In this document: positions 8,736-16,408 of the stretch, piece after piece
Layout: each line of letters opens with the position of its first letter
Position numbering within the stretch: the first letter of the stretch is position 1
Origin: an uncultured Microbacterium sp.
GTDB taxonomy: Bacteria; Actinomycetota; Actinomycetes; Actinomycetales; Microbacteriaceae
Direction: 5' to 3'
Assembly (NCBI RefSeq): GCF_947632095.1
Contig: NZ_CANROA010000020.1
Location: 1-39,470 of the forward strand
DNA length: 39,470 nucleotides
Made by a program: the position numbers and the translations under genes
Notes under the pieces: generated by a model
Databases searched by the model: none
Told to the model about the DNA's origin: nothing
The model's input: the letters and a program-made list of their open reading frames with translations, nothing else

Positions 8736-10112
8736 ATGGCCGTCGAACTGCGTGAGAGCGCGCTCACCGAACGGCTGGCGGCTGCCGTGCTGACCACCGA
8801 GGTCTCGGCGTCGCTGCAGGAGCGGGAAGTCCGTCATGCCCTGGTCGACACGCTGTCGGTGTCGGTTGCGGCGTCCGGCGAGGACGGAATCCGTCGACTG
8901 CGGTCGGTGACGGCGTTGGATGAAGCGGCCGCGGCCGCAGCGTGGGTGCCGGGAGAGGGCGCGACCGCCGGTTTCATCAACGGCACGGCGGCGCACTTCT
9001 TCGACTTCGATGATGTGTCGCCGACCATGCCGTTGCATCCGAGTGCCGTGCTCGTTCCCGCGCTGCTCGCCGCAGACGACGGCGCTCTTTCGTTCGGGCG
9101 GTTCGCCGAGGCGTTCATCGTCGGGCAGGCGGCTTTCCGCACGATCACTCAGGCGCTGCCGAGTGCGATCCATTACGGTCGCGGCTGGCATTCGACATCG
9201 ACGGTGGGGCGGCTGGCGGCAGTCGCCGCGCTTGCACGTCTGAAGAAGCTCGATGTCCAGACGACGCAGAGGGCGCTCGCCCTGGCCTCGACGATGGCTG
9301 CGGGCTCACGGGCGAACTTCGGGACGATGGCGAAGCCGATGCATGTGGGCATGTCGGTTCAGGATGCTCTTCGTGCTGTGGATTGGGCGGAGGCCGGTAT
9401 CACGGCATCACTGCAGGAGCTGGAAGCGCCATCCGGATATTTCGCCCGCTTCGGAGAAGACGGACATCAAGCACTCGTCGACCTCACGGCGGACGTGGAG
9501 GAGCGGTTCGCGCAGTGGGTCGATGATTGGGCTTTCGACTGGGGTCTGAAGAGATTCCCCTCCTGCTACGGGACGCATCTCGCCATCGATGCCGTTCTCG
9601 ACATGCGACTCGATCTGGGCGACGACACGACGCTGGACGTCGAGGCGATCGATGTCGTGGTGCATGAGAACGGCACGGCGCCCTTGCAAACGGGCGAGCC
9701 TCGAACGGCCAATGAGGCGAAGTTCAGTCTCGAGTACTGCGTGGCCTTGGCTTTGCTCAATGGTGCCGTGACCCTGGCGGACTTCACGCCGCACAGCTTC
9801 GAGAGCAGGCAGGACGTGCGGGACATGGCCCGCCGGGTATCGCTGCGCGAAGGAGAAGCCGGGCGCGAGTTCGCGACGGTCTCCATGCTGACGGCCGGCG
9901 GCCGGCGTCCGGATGCGACGGTCCACGCGGCGCGGGGCGACAGCAGCAATCCTCTGAGTGATGACGAACTGCGCACGAAGATCGCGTCCTGCTTCTCCTA
10001 TGCGGGTATCGACGGGCCCGGTGCCGGACGCCTGCTCGACGCCGTCGGATCTCTTTCTGCCGGCGCGGATGTCCGGTCGCTTCCGATGGGCATCGAACGG
10101 AGGGATTCCTGA
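8736..10112 (+). CDS. MmgE/PrpD-family protein
   Basis: 458 residues, full length. Family motifs are present: NGTAAHFFDFDD, GRGWHSTSTVG, FGTMAKPMHVGMS and KRFPSCYGTH. Characterised members include 2-methylcitrate dehydratase, cis-aconitate decarboxylase and iminodisuccinate epimerase, so the family acts on di- or tricarboxylates. Which reaction this one performs cannot be read from the sequence. The ATG follows the acyl-CoA dehydrogenase stop by two bases and the stop overlaps the next start as TGATG, so it is part of a tightly coupled operon with CoA-ester enzymes. No citrate synthase or methylisocitrate lyase is nearby, which argues against a methylcitrate cycle. Confidence 0.85.
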   Translation: MAVELRESALTERLAAAVLTTEVSASLQEREVRHALVDTLSVSVAASGEDGIRRLRSVTALDEAAAAAAWVPGEGATAGFINGTAAHFFDFDDVSPTMPLHPSAVLVPALLAADDGALSFGRFAEAFIVGQAAFRTITQALPSAIHYGRGWHSTSTVGRLAAVAALARLKKLDVQTTQRALALASTMAAGSRANFGTMAKPMHVGMSVQDALRAVDWAEAGITASLQELEAPSGYFARFGEDGHQALVDLTADVEERFAQWVDDWAFDWGLKRFPSCYGTHLAIDAVLDMRLDLGDDTTLDVEAIDVVVHENGTAPLQTGEPRTANEAKFSLEYCVALALLNGAVTLADFTPHSFESRQDVRDMARRVSLREGEAGREFATVSMLTAGGRRPDATVHAARGDSSNPLSDDELRTKIASCFSYAGIDGPGAGRLLDAVGSLSAGADVRSLPMGIERRDS

Positions 10113-11245
10113 TGGGTGGTTCGACGTCATTCTCCTTGCCGACGGTGACTCTCGTCGAGGAGGCGCTGCGCGAGGGGATGCAGATCGAGAGCGCGGACAT
10201 CCCTGTCGAGCAGAAGATCGAGCTTCTCGACCTTCTCTCGCGCTCGGGCCTGCGCAACATCGTGGTCGGGTCGTTCGTCAGTCCGAAGTGGGTGCCGCAG
10301 ATGGCGCAGATCGATGAGCTCGCCGAGCGATTCGAGCCCGCTCCCGGAGTCACCTACACGGCACTCGCGCTCAACGCGAAGGGGCGTGAGCGCATTGCGC
10401 AGTATGCGCACAAGTTCAGCGATGGCGATCCGACGGTCGGCGTCTCACGGGTGCACCTGTGCGATGTCTTCGTGCAGCGCAACACGAATCGTACGGTGCA
10501 GGACGAGTGGGATGCTCTTCCCCAGGTGATCGCGGACGCTGCGGCTCGCGGTGTCGTCGAAGCCGAGGTGTGCGTGAATGCCGCCTGGGGCTCCAACTGG
10601 GTCGGTGCTTTCACGCAAGACCAGCGGATGGACGCTCTGAGCCGCCAGATCGACGCGTGGGAGTCCGCGGGAATCCCGGTCACACGTGTGCAGCTGGGCG
10701 ATCCGATGAGCTGGAACACGCCGAAGGCCGTGCGCGAGCAGATCGCGCTGATCACGCGCACCTGGCCTCAGATCCGTCGGTTCCAGTTGCATCTGCACGA
10801 CGCTCGAGGCACGGCGATGCTGTCCGCCTATGAGGCGATGCTGCAGCTCGACGGTGATGACGAACTCGTCATCGATACGGGACTGGGTGGAATGGGTGGA
10901 TGCCCCTACTGCGGCAACGGCCGTTTGACGGGGATGATCCCGACCGAGGATTTCGTGCACCTTCTCGAGTCTGAGGGCATCGAGACGGGGATCGATCTGG
11001 ATGTGCTGATCGAAGCGGCGGTGCTCGCCACCCGGATGACAGGTCATGACCTGTGGGGTCGCGTGTCGAAGGCCGGGCCGCGCCCGCAGGGAGACCAGGT
11101 GTACGCGATGGACATGCCGTTCATCGAGACGTTCGAACAGGCCCAGCACTTCCGCCTCGGAGCGGCGGCGTATGCGGGCGCTCCGTCGCCATGGGCCCAG
11201 CCGATCCGGTCGGCGCAGCGAGACGATTACGACAACTCCATCTGA
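10112..11245 (+). CDS. HMG-CoA lyase-like DRE-TIM metallolyase, altered active site
   Basis: 377 residues. SFVSPKWVPQM (from residue 54) is almost identical to HMG-CoA lyases, H227-L-H229-D supplies the metal histidines, and GGCPYCGN contains Cys264 of the lid loop, followed by GMIPTED. Two usually fixed positions differ. The RDGLQ metal-ligand motif is REGMQ (Arg20, Glu21), and the catalytic glutamate of VIEATSF is Val51 in NIVVGSF. A retro-aldol cleavage of a CoA ester giving acetyl-CoA or a similar product is the family role, but the substrate is probably not HMG-CoA. ATG overlaps the preceding stop. The CoA-transferase follows after 14 bases. Confidence 0.8.
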   Translation: MGGSTSFSLPTVTLVEEALREGMQIESADIPVEQKIELLDLLSRSGLRNIVVGSFVSPKWVPQMAQIDELAERFEPAPGVTYTALALNAKGRERIAQYAHKFSDGDPTVGVSRVHLCDVFVQRNTNRTVQDEWDALPQVIADAAARGVVEAEVCVNAAWGSNWVGAFTQDQRMDALSRQIDAWESAGIPVTRVQLGDPMSWNTPKAVREQIALITRTWPQIRRFQLHLHDARGTAMLSAYEAMLQLDGDDELVIDTGLGGMGGCPYCGNGRLTGMIPTEDFVHLLESEGIETGIDLDVLIEAAVLATRMTGHDLWGRVSKAGPRPQGDQVYAMDMPFIETFEQAQHFRLGAAAYAGAPSPWAQPIRSAQRDDYDNSI

Positions 11246-11259
11246 GGAGGAAGGGAATC

Positions 11260-12507
11260 ATGCAGACGAATGACCAGCGAGCAGGTTCGCTGAACGGCAT
11301 CACCGTCATCGAGATCGGCACGAGTGTCGCGGCGCCGTTCGGCACGCAGATCCTGGCCGACCTGGGTGCCACCGTGATCAAGGTCGAGCGGTTCGGCACC
11401 GGCGATGACAGCCGTTCCTGGGCGCCGCCGAGCTGGGATGGGCTGTCGGTGACGTTCCTCGCGCTCAACCGCGGCAAGCATTCGATGGTCCTCGACTACA
11501 AGAAGCCCGAGGGCGCCGAGCTGCTGTGGGAGCTGATCCGCAACGCCGATGTCCTGGTGCAGAACCTGCGGCCCGGTGCGCTGGCGAAGGCCGGATTCAC
11601 GGCAGAGAAGATCAAGCAGGAGAACTCCGGACTCATCTACGTGGAGATGACCGGGTTCGGCTCCACCGGGCCGATGGCGGATCGTCCCGCTTACGACCCT
11701 CTGGTCCAGGCCTACGGCGGGATCGTATCGGTCACCGGCGCCGATGGCGCGGACCCGGCGCGGGTACCGGTCTCGGTGCTCGACATGGGCACGGGCATGT
11801 GGGTCGCGCTGTCGGTCTTCGAAGCGTTGCGGCGTCGGGATATGACGGGCGAGGGCAGCCACATCGAGATGTCCCTGCTGCAGACGGCGCTGATGTGGAT
11901 GTCCCCTCAGCTGCTGGCGGTTCAAGCCGGCAACCCGAAGCCGCGTCGGCTCGGATCGGGCTTCGGCGGGGTCGTTCCCTATGGTGCCTTCCCCGCGGCG
12001 GAGGACGGCTACATCTTCATGTCGGCCGGGAACAACGACACGTGGCTCCGTCTGCTCGAGGCGCTGGACGTACCGTCGGATCACGCCGTGCGCGCGCACG
12101 TCGATAACGCGGATCGGGTGAAGGCGCGCGATGAGGTGAACGCGCTGGTCTCCGAGATCACCCGAGGATTCACGGTTGCGGAGATGGAGCGGCGGTTGCG
12201 CGGCGCCGGCGTGCCGCACTCGCCCGTGAACGACATCCCCGCGGTGCTCGCCGACGAGCAGGTGAACGCCCTCGGCCAGATCGTGCCCATGCAGCATCCG
12301 GAGATCGACGACTACCGCATCGTGAATCTGCCGATGACCTTCGATGGCGAGTATCCCTTGGCGCAGGCGACGCCGCCGCCCGCCCTCGGAGCGGACAGCC
12401 GCGCGGTCCTGGGACGAATCGGAATCAGTGATGAGCGCATCGACGCTCTCGTGGACAGCGGAGTGGTCGGCGATGCCGCCGACCGTGCAGAGAAGGAAGA
12501 AGGATAG
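11260..12507 (+). CDS. CaiB/BaiF (family III) CoA-transferase
   Basis: 415 residues. N-terminal GITVIEIGTSVAAPFGTQILADLGATVIKVE and NRGKHSMVLD are family hallmarks. Asp175 in PVSVLDMGTG matches the catalytic aspartate (Asp169 of formyl-CoA transferase) that forms the acyl-anhydride intermediate. It would move CoA from a donor such as succinyl- or acetyl-CoA to the imported acid, starting the pathway. GAGGAGGAAGG (11244-11254) places the start at ATG 11260. It sits between the lyase-like gene and an enoyl-CoA hydratase. Family members use oxalate, carnitine, citramalate, itaconate and others, so the acid is not identified. Confidence 0.88.
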   Translation: MQTNDQRAGSLNGITVIEIGTSVAAPFGTQILADLGATVIKVERFGTGDDSRSWAPPSWDGLSVTFLALNRGKHSMVLDYKKPEGAELLWELIRNADVLVQNLRPGALAKAGFTAEKIKQENSGLIYVEMTGFGSTGPMADRPAYDPLVQAYGGIVSVTGADGADPARVPVSVLDMGTGMWVALSVFEALRRRDMTGEGSHIEMSLLQTALMWMSPQLLAVQAGNPKPRRLGSGFGGVVPYGAFPAAEDGYIFMSAGNNDTWLRLLEALDVPSDHAVRAHVDNADRVKARDEVNALVSEITRGFTVAEMERRLRGAGVPHSPVNDIPAVLADEQVNALGQIVPMQHPEIDDYRIVNLPMTFDGEYPLAQATPPPALGADSRAVLGRIGISDERIDALVDSGVVGDAADRAEKEEG

Positions 12508-12511
12508 GCGC

Positions 12512-13309
12512 ATGTCAGTGATCGAGCTGGAAGACGGCCGTGTTCTCTACAGCGTTCAGGGCAACGTTGCGCGGATCACGATCAATCGCCCCGAGCGCAG
12601 AAATGCGATGGATACCCGCACGACGAGCGCCCTCGTGGAGGCTTTCGTCGAGGCGGGCGCCGACCCGGACGTGTGGTGCATCGTTCTGACGGGCGCGGGC
12701 GATAAGGCGTTCTGCGCCGGCGGTGACCTGAAGGAGATGGACGAGACCGCTCAGTCCGGACGCCAGATCCCGGTGCCGATGATGGGGCAGTTGCGGAACC
12801 TCTTCGAAGTGATGCTCGAGACGTACAAGCCGGTGGTCGCGGCGATCAACGGTCATGCGATTGCCGGCGGGTGCGAGCTGGCCCTGTCGAGCGATATTCG
12901 CATCGCGAAGGCGGGCTCGCAGTTCGGCTTGACCGAGGCGCGCCGAGGCATGGGTGCGAACCTCGGGAACGTTCTGCTGCCGCGTCTCATCCCTCGCGGG
13001 CTCGCATTCGAGCTGCTCTACACGGCCGACACGATTCCGGTCGAGAAGGCTCAGGAGATGGGCCTGATCAACCACATCTATGACGAGGAAGACTTCGAGG
13101 CCGGCGTCGAAGAGATGGTGCAGCGCATCATCCGCAACTCGCCGGTGACGCAGCGCCGGTACAAGGAGATGGCGACGAAGTCGTGGGGCCTGCCGGTGAA
13201 CACGGCACTGCGCCTGAACGTCGGCCCGAACCCCTATCTGTCCGAGGACCGGGTCGAGGGCGTGCGTGCGTTCCTCGAGAAGCGCGACCCCGTCTGGAGC
13301 AACCGCTGA
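12512..13309 (+). CDS. enoyl-CoA hydratase/isomerase family protein
   Basis: 265 residues. AFCAGGDLKEMDE provides the oxyanion loop; AGGCELALSSDIRI and FGLTEARRGMG keep both acidic residues of hydratases. The C-terminus is complete. ATG 12512 lies four bases after the CoA-transferase stop, and the GAAGGATAGG stretch overlapping that stop can act as ribosome site. Last gene of the plus-strand enzyme operon; it converges on the IclR gene with only 24 bases between. Expected to hydrate the enoyl-CoA made by the acyl-CoA dehydrogenase, giving the substrate of the lyase-like enzyme. CaiD-like racemase/dehydratase activity is an alternative. Confidence 0.85.
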   Translation: MSVIELEDGRVLYSVQGNVARITINRPERRNAMDTRTTSALVEAFVEAGADPDVWCIVLTGAGDKAFCAGGDLKEMDETAQSGRQIPVPMMGQLRNLFEVMLETYKPVVAAINGHAIAGGCELALSSDIRIAKAGSQFGLTEARRGMGANLGNVLLPRLIPRGLAFELLYTADTIPVEKAQEMGLINHIYDEEDFEAGVEEMVQRIIRNSPVTQRRYKEMATKSWGLPVNTALRLNVGPNPYLSEDRVEGVRAFLEKRDPVWSNR

Positions 13310-13333
13310 TCTCCGCGGCGACGGTTCACCCGA

Positions 13334-14101
13334 TCAGTATCCGAGCTCGACGAGGTCGTTGCTGATCGAGCGGGCCGTCGCCTTCGCCCAGGGGGCGACG
13401 GTCGTCGGGTCCGGGATCCGGGTGTCGGGAAAGGCGACGGCGATCGATGCCACGACCATTCCGTCGAAGCCGAACACGGGGCAGGCGACCGAGTAGCGGC
13501 CCTTCACGCCGTCGTTGCTGCTGATCGCGATGCCACGATCGCGGATGCGGGTGCGCTCCTGCTCCAGCCATTCGAGTTCGGCTGCCGCTTCGTCGCTCGT
13601 CTGCGCGAGGGCCTTCTGCAACTCCCAGGCCTCATCGGAGTAGGCGAGGAGGACGCGGCCGGCTCCGGACTGGCTGAGCGGGGCGCGGCGCGCGACCCAG
13701 CGTGTATCGGTCGAGCGGCGGACGCGCGTGATGCGGTCGGAGAACACCGTGTCGCTTCCGTCGCGCACGGCGAGGTAGACGGTTCCGGCGGTATGGATGT
13801 GCAGGTCGACGAGGTAGGGCTGCGCCAGTTCGCGCAGCACTCGCACCTGCGGGGCTCCCACGCCCAGGCGCCAGATCCGGGAGCCGAGGCGGTAACGGCC
13901 GTGCGAGACGTGCTCGACCCCGCCCCATTCGACGAGGGAAGCCAGGATGCGGTGCACGGTGGCGGGCGGCAGCCCGGTGCGCTGCCCGATGCGCGAGACG
14001 CTCATCTCGACGCCGCCGGCGAAGCAGTCCAGGACCAGGAAAGCTCGACCGAGCACGGACCGACGTGCGTCGGAGCCTTCCGGGACTTCGGGATCGGACA
14101 A
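13334..14101 (-). CDS. IclR-family transcriptional regulator
   Basis: 255 residues. An N-terminal winged helix-turn-helix (about 12-75: VLGRAFLVLDCF, MSVSRIGQRTGLPPATVHRIL, YRLGSRIW) is followed by the IclR effector domain (about 80-250; SQSGAGRVLLAYS, GIAISSNDGVKGRYSVACPVFG). Start is TTG at 14099-14101, with GAAGGA eight or nine bases upstream on the minus strand; no better start precedes the HTH. It lies three bases after the MFS stop, so the two genes form one minus-strand unit. IclR proteins usually govern neighbouring catabolic genes and sense an acid intermediate; inverted repeats at 2412, 7447 and 15365 are candidate sites. Confidence 0.88.
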   Translation of the reverse strand: MSDPEVPEGSDARRSVLGRAFLVLDCFAGGVEMSVSRIGQRTGLPPATVHRILASLVEWGGVEHVSHGRYRLGSRIWRLGVGAPQVRVLRELAQPYLVDLHIHTAGTVYLAVRDGSDTVFSDRITRVRRSTDTRWVARRAPLSQSGAGRVLLAYSDEAWELQKALAQTSDEAAAELEWLEQERTRIRDRGIAISSNDGVKGRYSVACPVFGFDGMVVASIAVAFPDTRIPDPTTVAPWAKATARSISNDLVELGY

Positions 14102-14104
14102 AGT

Positions 14105-15322
14105 TCAGTTCCTTCGACGGCGGTGGTGACGGCCGTGAACGAACCAATAGACGCCTGTGGCCAGCACCACCGTTGCGGAGAGAGCAGCGTACAGACCAGG
14201 ATACCCACCGATAGCGATGATGAATCCGAAGATGACCGGCCCCAGCGCGACCCCGGAATCGAGCATCAGGTAGTGCGTGGTGAGCGCGATGCTGAGCCGT
14301 TCCGGCGATGCCCGGGTGACGGCGACGACCTGCAGACTCGGCAGGAGCCCGCCGTAGCTCATGCCACCGAGCACACCCGCCAGGATGAGGATCCAGGGCT
14401 GCGTCGCGAGGACGAGCGTCGCGAGCGCGACGGCGAACAGCAGCATGAGTGGGATGACGACGGCGTTGTCTCCCTTGAGGTCCTGACGCCTGCCGGTGAA
14501 GAGACGGACGACGAACATCGCCGCGGCGAATGCGATGAAGTAGGCCGATGCTGCGGTCGGCATTCCTTGGGCGATCGTGTACGGCGCGAGGAAAGTGATC
14601 ACACAGGAATAGCCGAAGGCGCACAGCAGAAGGGCGAAGGAGATGGGCAGTGCGCGGATCTCGAACACGTCCGAGGGGCGAAGTCGGAAGCGGCGCGAGT
14701 GTTCGTCCGCGGTCGGCTCCCGCTCGGGTAGACGCACGACGATGGTCGCCACGAGAGATACGGCGCCCGAAAGCGCCGTCATCAGGAAGACGCCGTTCGC
14801 TCCGACCGCGTCGGAGAGCGAGACCGCCAGGACGGGCCCGATGCCCATGGCGATGGTCGATGCGGAGAGGAACAAGCCCATTCCTTCGCCACGGCGGGTC
14901 GCGGGGATGAGCGTGACGGCGGCGGAGGTGATGCCGGTGGAGATCGCGCCGAATGCGGCGCCGTGCAGCATACGTGTCGCGATCAGCGTCATGAAGGACC
15001 AGCTCAGCGGGTAGAGCGCCGAGCACAGAGTGAAAACGATCAGCGCGATGATGATGAGTCTTCTGCGCCCGACGAAATCCAGATACTTCCCGACGAAGAT
15101 CCGGGAGATCGCAGAGCCGAGGATGAACGAGCTCGCCGCGAAGCCGGCGGCGGAATCCTGCACATGGAACTTCGTCATGGCGTAGACGGCCATGTAGGTC
15201 ATGAGCGTGACGAAGACGATGGATGCCCCGAACTGCACGAGCATCGCCAGCGCGAAGCGGGTCGTCCACAGCGGATCGGGCCGTTCGCCGGGGTCGGGGG
15301 CTGGGGGATTGCGGGAGAGCAT
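14105..15322 (-). CDS. MFS transporter
   Basis: 405 residues with about 12 hydrophobic segments; GKYLDFVGRRRLIII is the cytoplasmic motif A loop after the second segment. The frame stays open upstream to 15481, but codons between 15323 and 15424 use A/T third bases (ATA, TTT, TCA, TCT) unlike the gene body, so ATG 15322 is preferred. No ribosome site precedes it; a TAGCAT box eight bases upstream suggests a leaderless message. ATG 15424, with GAGGA ten bases upstream, is the main alternative. It heads an operon with the IclR gene and probably moves the pathway substrate or a related acid. Confidence 0.82.
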   Translation of the reverse strand: MLSRNPPAPDPGERPDPLWTTRFALAMLVQFGASIVFVTLMTYMAVYAMTKFHVQDSAAGFAASSFILGSAISRIFVGKYLDFVGRRRLIIIALIVFTLCSALYPLSWSFMTLIATRMLHGAAFGAISTGITSAAVTLIPATRRGEGMGLFLSASTIAMGIGPVLAVSLSDAVGANGVFLMTALSGAVSLVATIVVRLPEREPTADEHSRRFRLRPSDVFEIRALPISFALLLCAFGYSCVITFLAPYTIAQGMPTAASAYFIAFAAAMFVVRLFTGRRQDLKGDNAVVIPLMLLFAVALATLVLATQPWILILAGVLGGMSYGGLLPSLQVVAVTRASPERLSIALTTHYLMLDSGVALGPVIFGFIIAIGGYPGLYAALSATVVLATGVYWFVHGRHHRRRRN

Positions 15323-15330
15323 CAGGGGGG

Positions 15331-15336
15331 ATGCTA
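15331..15336 (-). promoter_or_regulatory. -10 box of MFS-iclR operon
   Basis: Minus-strand TAGCAT lies eight bases before ATG 15322. It fits TAnnnT and explains the lack of a ribosome site. No convincing -35 was seen. Confidence 0.35.
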
Positions 15337-15364
15337 TCGCTGACGGCATCGGCGGACGGCTCGG

Positions 15365-15380
15365 AGAATCGGCAAATTCT
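15365..15380. promoter_or_regulatory. inverted repeat AGAAT-N6-ATTCT, candidate operator
   Basis: Perfect five-base arms, six-base spacer, in the AT-richer 146-base region between the divergent MFS-iclR operon and the second binding-protein operon. Location suits a site through which IclR controls both directions. It shares the GAAT/ATTC core with the repeat at 7447-7469. Confidence 0.4.
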
Positions 15381-15468
15381 GCTGGGCGAGAGAGTTCGGT
15401 GAGTCGAGGCATCCTGCTCTTCATGATGGGAGCATCCTCAACGTCGAGAATGATTGGACCCGATAGGT

Positions 15469-16380
15469 ATGCGCGCTTCATCCCGATTCAATAAGGCCGC
15501 GGTGCTCGCCGCGCTCATGGCGACGGCTGTCGCACTGCCCGCCTGCACAGCGACGCAGGGCGGTGACGACGCGGGAAGCGAAGGACTGGAGCTGTACGGC
15601 CACACGATCGTCGCGGACCAGGAACTCGCCGATCGCGTTCCCGCCGAGTGGAAGGGCGGGATCACGGTTCCCGTCAAGGTCCTGCAGCCGAACGCCTATG
15701 TGGACGAGACGGGCGAGGTGGTCGGCCTCCAGCCCGACCTGGTCGCGGCGATGGCTGCCAAGTGGGGCGTTGATGTGACTATGGAAGCTGTCGCTTTCGA
15801 TGGTCATGTGCCCGGTGTCATGGCCGGCAAGTACGCGTTCACCGCTTCGACGGGCGACCACCCGCAGCGGCGTGAGGTGCTGACCCTGGTCGACTATCTG
15901 GCGGCGGGAGTCGCCTACCTCACGGCAGCCGATTCGGATATCGAGACCAAGGATGACATCTGCGGTCGCCACATCGGCGTGATCAAGGGCACCGACCAGG
16001 AGCTTCGTGCCGAGGACAAGGCCGCCGAGTGCGATGCGGCCGGGATTCCGGGCACGACCGTGACAGGTTTCTCGAACACCCTGATTACCGTGCCGCTCGA
16101 GGCCGGTCGCATCGATGTCGCATACGACAGCGTCTCGTACATGCTCTACATGGCCGACACCCAGCCCGATCAGTTCCGGCTCGTCGGAGATCTCGAGATG
16201 GTCGCGCCGATCGCCTTCGGCGTGGAGAACGGGCAGGACGACAAGGTCGCGCTCCTGCAGGAGACCGTCCAGGCGCTCATGGATGACGGGGTGTACGACG
16301 CCATCTTCGCCGAGTGGGGTCAGCAGGAGCTCGCGCTCGATGACGCATATGTGAACCAGAAGGGGATGCCGGCGCTCTGA
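15469..16380 (+). CDS. ABC transporter substrate-binding lipoprotein (family 3), copy 2
   Basis: 303 residues from ATG 15469; a TTG at 15454 in the same frame is the alternative. With the ATG, the lipobox cysteine (LPAC) is residue 26, exactly as in copy 1, after a basic start and hydrophobic core. The mature part is colinear with the protein at 6532: YGHT, ELADRVPA-x-WK, VPGV, TGD, ITVPLEA-x-RIDV. Loops differ, so ligand specificity may too. No ATPase or permease gene accompanies it; it probably docks on the transporter at 4753-6460. The ThDP enzyme gene follows after 28 bases. Confidence 0.88.
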   Translation: MRASSRFNKAAVLAALMATAVALPACTATQGGDDAGSEGLELYGHTIVADQELADRVPAEWKGGITVPVKVLQPNAYVDETGEVVGLQPDLVAAMAAKWGVDVTMEAVAFDGHVPGVMAGKYAFTASTGDHPQRREVLTLVDYLAAGVAYLTAADSDIETKDDICGRHIGVIKGTDQELRAEDKAAECDAAGIPGTTVTGFSNTLITVPLEAGRIDVAYDSVSYMLYMADTQPDQFRLVGDLEMVAPIAFGVENGQDDKVALLQETVQALMDDGVYDAIFAEWGQQELALDDAYVNQKGMPAL

Positions 16381-16408
16381 GAGGCGGGCATCGATAGGAG
16401 TGACTCTG

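Noticed and set aside
8736..10112. Methylcitrate-cycle prpD.
   Set aside because: No prpB or prpC nearby and the operon partners are CoA-ester enzymes, so the name would overstate what is known.
15323..15481. N-terminal extension of the MFS protein by up to 53 residues.
   Set aside because: Codons are A/T-ending, the peptide lacks MFS character, and it would cover the divergent promoter region; ATG 15322 gives a normal 405-residue carrier.
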